Positions 6,701 through 11,656 of a stretch of 11,656 bases of DNA are shown in pieces. Every line of letters begins with the position of its first letter. Position 1 is the first letter of the stretch. The notes beneath the pieces are model-generated. The model was not told the origin of the DNA. It made no database searches and was given only the letters and a program-made list of their open reading frames with translations. This DNA comes from an uncultured Clostridia bacterium (GTDB taxonomy: Bacteria; Bacillota; Clostridia; TANB77; CAG-508). The DNA lies in NCBI GenBank assembly GCA_948663505.1, contig CAPNAQ010000048.1, positions 1-11,656 of the forward strand, read 5' to 3'. Made by a program: the position numbers and the translations under genes.

Positions 6701-8905
6701 TTAAGCACCATATTTATTTACATTTTCTTGTATTTCTTCTTCTTTTTCCTGCATAGCTTCAAGAGTATTTTGTAATAATTCATCTAACTCCCAACCTAAT
6801 TGATTTGCACCATTACTAATTAAATCTCTTGAACATCCAGCTGCAAATTTTTTGTCTTTATACTTTTTCTTTAAGCTTTTTAATTCCATATCTTTTGTGC
6901 TTTGTGATGGTCTCATTTTTGCTGCAGCCCATATTAGCCCTGACAATTCATCTGTTGCAAAAAGTATTTTTTCCATTTTATTTTCTGGTATAACATCAGA
7001 GCAAATTCCATATCCATGACTACAAATAGCATGTATTAATTCATCACTTGCATTGATTTCATTTAATATTTCAATTGCTTTCTGACAATGTTCTTCTGGA
7101 TACTTTTCATAATCAACATCATGTAATAATCCTGCTAATCCCCAAAAATCTTCATTTTCATTATATTTTTTAGCAAAATACCTCATAATCTGCTCAACAG
7201 TAAAAGCATGTCTTATATGAAATTCTTCTTTATTGTATTTTTTTAATAAGTTTATTGCTTCTTCTCTATCTATATTTACTTCTTTTATGTCAATTTTCTT
7301 CTCGATAATATTTTCTTCCTTATTTTCTTTATTATCTATAGCTTCTTTAACTTCTATATTTTTATTTTCCCTTGATTTCTTTTCATTTGCATTACTTAGT
7401 GGCTTCATTGTTGGGAATAATAACACATCTCTAATTGATGCCGAATCTGTAAGTAACATTATTAGTCTATCAATCCCAATTCCAAGTCCACCTGTTGGAG
7501 GCATTCCATATTCCAATGCTTGAATAAAGTCTTCATCCATCATACCTGCTTCTTCATCTCCTGCATTTCTTGCCTCAACTTGTTTTTTAAATCTTTCATA
7601 TTGATCTATTGGATCATTTAATTCAGAAAATGCATTTCCATATTCTCTGCCACCTATAAATATTTCAAATCTCTCTGTTAATCTAGGATCCTTTGGACTT
7701 CTTTTAGCTAGTGGTGATATTTCTACTGGATAATCATATATAAATGTTGGTTGTACAAGTGTTTTTTCTACATATTCATCAAAAAATAATGCAATTACAT
7801 CCCCTCTTGTTTCTTTTGTTTTATCAGGTATTTCAATTCCCTTTTCTTTTGCCAAAGCAACTGCTTCTTCATCACTATTTATTTCATTAAAATCTACTCC
7901 ACATGCTTCTTTTATTGAATCTATCATTGTAATTCTCTTCCAACCTGGAGTTAAATCAATTTCTTGGCCTTGATATGTAATTTTTGTTGTTCCTAAAACT
8001 TTCATAGCACACTTTGTAAATAGTTCTTCTGTTATATCCATCATATCATTATAATCTTGATATGCTGCATATAATTCAATTGAAGTAAATTCTGGATTAT
8101 GTCTAATATCCATTCCTTCATTTCTGAATATTCTTCCCATTTCATACACTTTATCATATCCACCAACAATTAATCTTTTTAAATTTAATTCTGTTGCTAT
8201 TCTTAAATACATTGGTAAATCTAAAGCATTATGATGTGTTATAAATGGTTTTGCTGTTGCTCCACCTGATATTGTATTTAATATTGGTGTTTCAACTTCT
8301 AGATATCCTTTTTCATCTAATATTCTTCTTATTTCACTAATTATTTTACTTCTTACCTCAAATGTCTTCTTTACTTCTGGATTCATTATTAAATCAACAT
8401 ATCTCTGTCTATATCTTAGATCTGGGTCTTTTAATCCATGAAATTTTTCTGGTAATGGTCTTAAAGATTTAGAAAGTAATGTAACTTCTTTTGCATGTAT
8501 TGATATTTCTTCTGTTTTTGTTTTAAACACAAAACCTGTAATTCCAATTATATCTCCAATATCAAATGTTTTAAATTCTTTATAACTTACTTCCCCTAAA
8601 TCATTTATACTTACATAACTTTGTATTTTCTCATCACTGTCTTGTATTGTACAAAATGATGCTTTTCCCATTATTCTTTTTGCAATAATTCTTCCTGCAA
8701 CAGTAACATTTTTTTCTTCAAATTGTTCATAATTTGATTTTATTTCTCCTGCTGAGTTCGTTCTATTAAATTTTGTTATTTCAAAAGGATCTTTCCCTTG
8801 TTCTTGTAATTCCTTTAATTTATCTCTTCTTATTTGCATTAGATGGTTTATATCTATCTCTTCTACTTGTTCATTATTATTATTTTGATTTTCATTCATT
8901 TTCAT
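6701..8905 (-). CDS. lysS: Lysyl-tRNA synthetase (class II) fused to a C-terminal HD-domain hydrolase
   Basis: The N-terminal 500 residues are a complete class II LysRS, which charges tRNA-Lys with lysine. They comprise an OB-fold anticodon-binding domain (about 65-145), motif 2 with GRIFRNEGMDIRHNPEFTS (257-275), and the C-terminal motif 3 region GGLGIGIDRL (472-481). A charged, low-complexity linker (about 502-545, rich in K, E and N) leads to a second domain (about 546-734). That domain carries an HD signature: RHAF with H566, LLHDVD with H595 and D596, and a later candidate D652, fitting a metal-dependent HD phosphohydrolase. Standalone bacterial LysRS is about 490-510 residues, so the extension is unusual. 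GGGAG precedes ATG codons at both 8905 and 8899; the second (MNENQNNNNEQ) has the better spacing. What the HD domain cleaves is unknown. Confidence 0.95.
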   Translation of the reverse strand: MKMNENQNNNNEQVEEIDINHLMQIRRDKLKELQEQGKDPFEITKFNRTNSAGEIKSNYEQFEEKNVTVAGRIIAKRIMGKASFCTIQDSDEKIQSYVSINDLGEVSYKEFKTFDIGDIIGITGFVFKTKTEEISIHAKEVTLLSKSLRPLPEKFHGLKDPDLRYRQRYVDLIMNPEVKKTFEVRSKIISEIRRILDEKGYLEVETPILNTISGGATAKPFITHHNALDLPMYLRIATELNLKRLIVGGYDKVYEMGRIFRNEGMDIRHNPEFTSIELYAAYQDYNDMMDITEELFTKCAMKVLGTTKITYQGQEIDLTPGWKRITMIDSIKEACGVDFNEINSDEEAVALAKEKGIEIPDKTKETRGDVIALFFDEYVEKTLVQPTFIYDYPVEISPLAKRSPKDPRLTERFEIFIGGREYGNAFSELNDPIDQYERFKKQVEARNAGDEEAGMMDEDFIQALEYGMPPTGGLGIGIDRLIMLLTDSASIRDVLLFPTMKPLSNANEKKSRENKNIEVKEAIDNKENKEENIIEKKIDIKEVNIDREEAINLLKKYNKEEFHIRHAFTVEQIMRYFAKKYNENEDFWGLAGLLHDVDYEKYPEEHCQKAIEILNEINASDELIHAICSHGYGICSDVIPENKMEKILFATDELSGLIWAAAKMRPSQSTKDMELKSLKKKYKDKKFAAGCSRDLISNGANQLGWELDELLQNTLEAMQEKEEEIQENVNKYGA

Positions 8906-8987
8906 TCTCTCCCTTCACTTCTTTTTGCTCATTTCTATCTATAAAATTTCTCAGACTTTTCATTTACTAAATCTTGAGCCAGTTACT

Positions 8988-9114
8988 TAATTCTAAAGAG
9001 AATAGTTATATTGCTAGGCAGAATTACTAAAAAAGGCAAGGGCGCATACTTTTGTATGTAACCGCGTTTTTTAGTAATTCTAACAACGCAAGATGACTAT
9101 TATCTTTTGAATTT
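8988..9114. repeat. Long near-palindromic element between obgE and lysS
   Basis: A 15-nt perfect inverted repeat (9020-9034 and 9067-9081) encloses 32 nt containing a further hairpin: GCG CATAC, loop TTTT, GTATG, four unpaired bases, CGC. Outside it, TTGC (9011-9014) pairs with GCAA (9088-9091), and 8988-9006 pairs with 9096-9114 at 16 of 19 positions. The right edge reaches into the obgE stop codon. T6 and A6 runs flank the inner hairpin, so it could terminate transcription on either strand. It could be an obgE terminator, a structured RNA or RNA-processing site, or a small miniature-transposon-like repeat. No clear target duplication is visible. Confidence 0.75.
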
Positions 9115-10388
9115 AATCGTACCATTCAAGTTCCCAGTCACTAATCTTAACAGTATCTCCTTCACATATGCCAAGTTCTTTTAACTTATCTTCAATTCCC
9201 ATATTTTTAATACATTTTTGAAGATAATACATAGATTCATTATCTTCGATATTTACTCTACCCATAAGTCTGTCAACAGCTCGTCCTTTTACAATAAATA
9301 TTCCATCTTCTTCATAAGCTTCCCATTCTTGCTCTTTATATTGAAGTGTGTATATAACTCTATCTTCAACTTCGACCAATTCTTCTTTTGGTAATGTTTT
9401 TAATACTTCTGTAACATAATCTATTAGTTGCTCTACTCCTTCTCCTGTTACTGATGATATTTTAAATAACTCTAGTTTTTCTTTTTTTGCCAGTTCTTCT
9501 AATTTATTATAATTGGTTTCATCTTGCATACTGTCTATTTTTGTTGCAACAAGAATCTGTTTTCGTTTTATCAACTTTTCACTATATTTTTCTAGTTCTT
9601 TATTTATTGTATAATAATCATCTATAGGATCTCTTCCTTCTTGACCTGATGCATCAATAAAATGTAATAGCAATCTTGTTCTTTCAACATGTCTTAAAAA
9701 TTGTATTCCTAGTCCTACTCCTTCACTTGCTCCTTCTATAATTCCTGGTATGTCTGCTATTACAAATCCATCTCCATTTTTTGTTTTTACTACTCCTAAA
9801 TTTGGATTTATTGTTGTAAAATGATAATTTGCAATTTTTGGTGTGGCATCTGTTACTTTTGATAAAAATGTTGATTTTCCAACATTTGGAAACCCTAATA
9901 ATCCTACATCTGCTAATAATTTTAATTCAAGTATTAATTCTTTTTCTTCTCCTTTTTCTCCATCTTCAGAAAATCTAGGTGCTTGTCTTGTTGGTGTTGC
10001 AAAGTGTGAATTTCCTCTTCCTCCTTGTCCACCTTTTAATATTAATTCTGTTTGATCTGGTTCTGATAAGTCTGCAACTATTTTTCCTGTTTCTGCATCT
10101 TTTATAACTGTTCCTATTGGTATTTTTATATATAAGTCTTCTCCATATTTTCCATTACAATGGTTTCCACTTCCATTTTCTCCATTTTTGGCTTTAAATT
10201 TTTTGTTGTATCTAAAATCTATTAATGTGTTTTTGTCTTTGTCAACTTGAAAATAAATATTTCCTCCATTTCCTCCATCTCCACCATCAGGTCCGACCTG
10301 CTGCTACATATTTTTCACGTCTGAATGTTGCTGCTCCATTTCCTCCATCTCCAGATTTTATTACTATTTTTGTGTAATCTGTGAACAT
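9113..10388 (-). CDS. obgE: GTPase Obg/CgtA, needing a +1 frameshift at codon 32
   Basis: Obg is a ribosome-associated GTPase needed for 50S maturation and growth control. ATG 10388 follows GGGAG by 5 nt. Residues 1-31 form the start of the glycine-rich Obg fold (SGDGGNGAATFRREKY). The next codon is CGG (10295-10293), and the zero frame then meets TGA at 10289-10287. Skipping the C at 10295 gives GGPDGGDGGNGG, the conserved Obg sequence. From there the frame is open for 393 codons: the rest of the Obg domain, the G domain with GFPNVGKST (165-173) and DIPG, and the C-terminal OCT domain ending WELEWYD at 9113. The joined protein is 424 aa, the usual size for Firmicute Obg. No in-frame ATG occurs after the shift; only a TTG at 9673 lies in the later half, far too late for a functional product. 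CGT and CGA encode arginine elsewhere in this gene. Confidence 0.93.
10292..10298 (-). other. Putative +1 frameshift site in obgE (GGT CGG A)
   Basis: On the minus strand the zero frame reads GCA GGT CGG ACC TGA, ending two codons after CGG. The +1 frame reads GGT, then GGA CCT GAT GGT, restoring the invariant Gly-Gly-Pro-Asp. The site lies inside the odd palindrome AGGTC-G-GACCT. The bases T-CGG-A are shared exactly with the tsaD site, and in both cases the first +1 codon is GGA for a conserved glycine. Confidence 0.7.
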
Positions 10389-10438
10389 CTTATCTCCCTT
10401 CACTTATTTGCTACAATCTTAAATTTCTTTCACAAATT

Positions 10439-11584
10439 TTAGATTCTATAATAATTATCTTCTATTTTTGCTTGTTGTTCTTGAATTTTTTTGTTATAAA
10501 ATTCTTTTTGTAATTTTGCTACAATTGATTGTATTGTATCTGTTGTATGACCTAAATTTCCATCTATAGTTGTATTATATTCATCGATTTTTCCAATGTA
10601 ATTTAAATACCCATTATCATTAATTCTCTGTTCTGGTAATGACAGTAAATATAATAATTTTTTTAAATCATTTGGATTATTTGATTCTATAATTTCTTCT
10701 ATCTTTTTATGTGTTGCAAAACATACTGGCATACCATATGGTGTGCTATTTTTGTTTAATATTTCTTCTTCATCTTCATTTGGAACAGTTTGAATATAAC
10801 CAGTATAGACATATGTTCCATTTTCGTCTTTTCCAACTTTATTCAATTTTCTTACTCTTAAGAAATCACCATTATTAGTATTAATACCATTATAATCACA
10901 ATATATTTTTCCATCTTCTGTTAAATATTCTTCACCTACTTGTTTCAAATATGCATTATTAATTCTTTCTCTCTGCTTATTCATTTGGTCTTGTATATAT
11001 TGAGTATGTTCTTTATACATTTCAGTTGAAAATTCATTTGATTTTTTTATATCTTCCTCTTTACTTCTTCTATTCTCTTCATTTATTCTATTAATTATTT
11101 CTTTCTTTTCTTTTGCAACTTGTGGTGCAATCTTTTCATTTACATATCTTTGAACATTTTCGCTTTTAGTTCCAAATCCAAAATCATATGGATCCTGTGT
11201 AAATTTTCCAAGATACATACAGTCCATATTAGTATTTGGCATTCTGCTTTCATCCACATAACCTAGAGCTATTCTTTGTAATAAGTTAAGATTTATTTGC
11301 GTTCCTTGAGGCATTTCAAATACAATTTTTTCTTTTGGATCAAAATTTATACAATCTCCATCTTTGTAATAAACAACATTTGCAGTCATAAGATTTGTTA
11401 TTTCGCCATTTCCATAAGTTACAGTATTATAAACTTGCATTGATGTAATCATAAAATTCATATTTCTAGGAAGCCCAACTGTATATGGTAGTTGTATATT
11501 ATTATCACTATTTGTATTTTGATATTGATTTTGTTGATAGTTTTCTCCTTCATTTAATTTTTTTGTTTTACTCCTAGTTATCAT
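10439..11584 (-). CDS. Hypothetical protein of 381 aa with a central coiled coil
   Basis: I do not recognise a family. The protein is hydrophilic, with no signal peptide or membrane segment. An asparagine/glutamine-rich N-terminus (about 10-30) is followed by a probably beta-rich region (about 33-150: LPYTVGLPRN, VVYYKDGDCINF, ALGYVDESRMP). A strongly charged helical stretch (about 155-215) is likely coiled coil, and a C-terminal region (about 216-381) follows. The ATG at 11584 has only a weak upstream GGA. A much better AAAAGGAG site serves another ATG at 11610, 26 nt upstream in a different frame. The gene ends 50 nt before obgE and may be cotranscribed with it. Low-complexity composition and lack of recognised domains suggest a lineage-specific protein. 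Confidence 0.75.
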   Translation of the reverse strand: MITRSKTKKLNEGENYQQNQYQNTNSDNNIQLPYTVGLPRNMNFMITSMQVYNTVTYGNGEITNLMTANVVYYKDGDCINFDPKEKIVFEMPQGTQINLNLLQRIALGYVDESRMPNTNMDCMYLGKFTQDPYDFGFGTKSENVQRYVNEKIAPQVAKEKKEIINRINEENRRSKEEDIKKSNEFSTEMYKEHTQYIQDQMNKQRERINNAYLKQVGEEYLTEDGKIYCDYNGINTNNGDFLRVRKLNKVGKDENGTYVYTGYIQTVPNEDEEEILNKNSTPYGMPVCFATHKKIEEIIESNNPNDLKKLLYLLSLPEQRINDNGYLNYIGKIDEYNTTIDGNLGHTTDTIQSIVAKLQKEFYNKKIQEQQAKIEDNYYRI

Positions 11585-11610
11585 TTTTTTATTTTTCCAA
11601 ATAATCCCAT
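11581..11610 (-). CDS. Nine-codon leader frame (MGLFGKIKK) overlapping the 381-aa gene start
   Basis: ATG 11610 sits 10 nt after AAAAGGAG (11621-11628) and reads MGLFGKIKK, then TGA. That TGA overlaps the ATG of the 381-aa gene as ATGA. The overlap would permit translational coupling. Alternatively, one more A in the A7 run immediately before ATGA would fuse the peptide in frame to the 381-aa protein, and MGLFGKIKK looks like an ordinary bacterial protein N-terminus. Sequence alone cannot decide. Confidence 0.4.
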   Translation of the reverse strand: MGLFGKIKK

Positions 11611-11656
11611 TTTTCTTGTACTCCTTTTACTTATTTTATATTTTTATTAATAAACT

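Noticed and set aside
4385..10298. Simple reassignment of CGG to another amino acid
   Set aside because: Reading CGG as any single amino acid in frame still runs into TAA in tsaD and TGA in obgE within a few codons. Only a change of frame restores the conserved sequence.
9113..10388. TGA read as tryptophan to rescue obgE
   Set aside because: Reading through TGA 10287-10289 keeps the wrong frame, while the conserved sequence continues in +1. Tryptophan is encoded by TGG elsewhere in the window.
1..11656. tRNA, rRNA, CRISPR array, riboswitch or insertion sequence
   Set aside because: No cloverleaf pattern, spaced direct repeats, known riboswitch core or transposase-like frame was seen on either strand.

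Overview
The window is very AT-rich chromosomal DNA. Every recognisable gene lies on the minus strand, so transcription runs from high to low coordinates. Gene content (YihY/BrkB membrane protein, recG, tsaD, an M50 metalloprotease, a class II lysS, obgE with an OCT domain), the strong GGAGG-type ribosome binding sites and the A/T-ending codons point to a low-GC Firmicute, most likely an anaerobic Clostridia-type bacterium. This is inference; no marker gene fixes the taxon. I see no tRNA, rRNA, CRISPR array, insertion sequence or phage gene.

In transcription order: (1) at the right end, a 381-aa protein of unknown function, preceded by a nine-codon leader reading frame; (2) obgE, the ribosome-assembly GTPase; (3) a roughly 127-nt near-palindromic element just after obgE; (4) lysS with an extra C-terminal HD-type hydrolase domain; (5) a decayed fic gene that has lost its catalytic motif; (6) a 76-codon orphan gene with its own promoter-like and terminator-like sequences; (7) a compact four-gene cluster, M50 protease - tsaD - metallophosphoesterase - recG, with a good promoter in front and a hairpin behind; (8) a yihY/brkB-type membrane protein with its own promoter-like sequence.

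The most striking observation is that two housekeeping genes that are normally essential or nearly so, tsaD and obgE, each carry one extra base that breaks the frame. At both places the zero-frame codon is CGG followed by A, preceded by a codon ending in T. Skipping one base (or reading CGGA as a four-base codon) restores a conserved glycine and the full-length, family-typical protein. Scanning the whole window, these are the only two in-frame CGG codons in about 3,400 codons. CGT and CGA are used normally for arginine inside obgE. The pattern suggests that CGG is unassigned or poorly decoded here, and that ribosomes shift +1 at CGG-A, possibly as a programmed event controlling two translation-linked proteins. 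A systematic sequencing error at a shared motif is the main competing explanation.

The fic remnant shows what real decay looks like in the same window: two frame errors, one in a homopolymer, plus loss of the catalytic block. tsaD and obgE look nothing like that.
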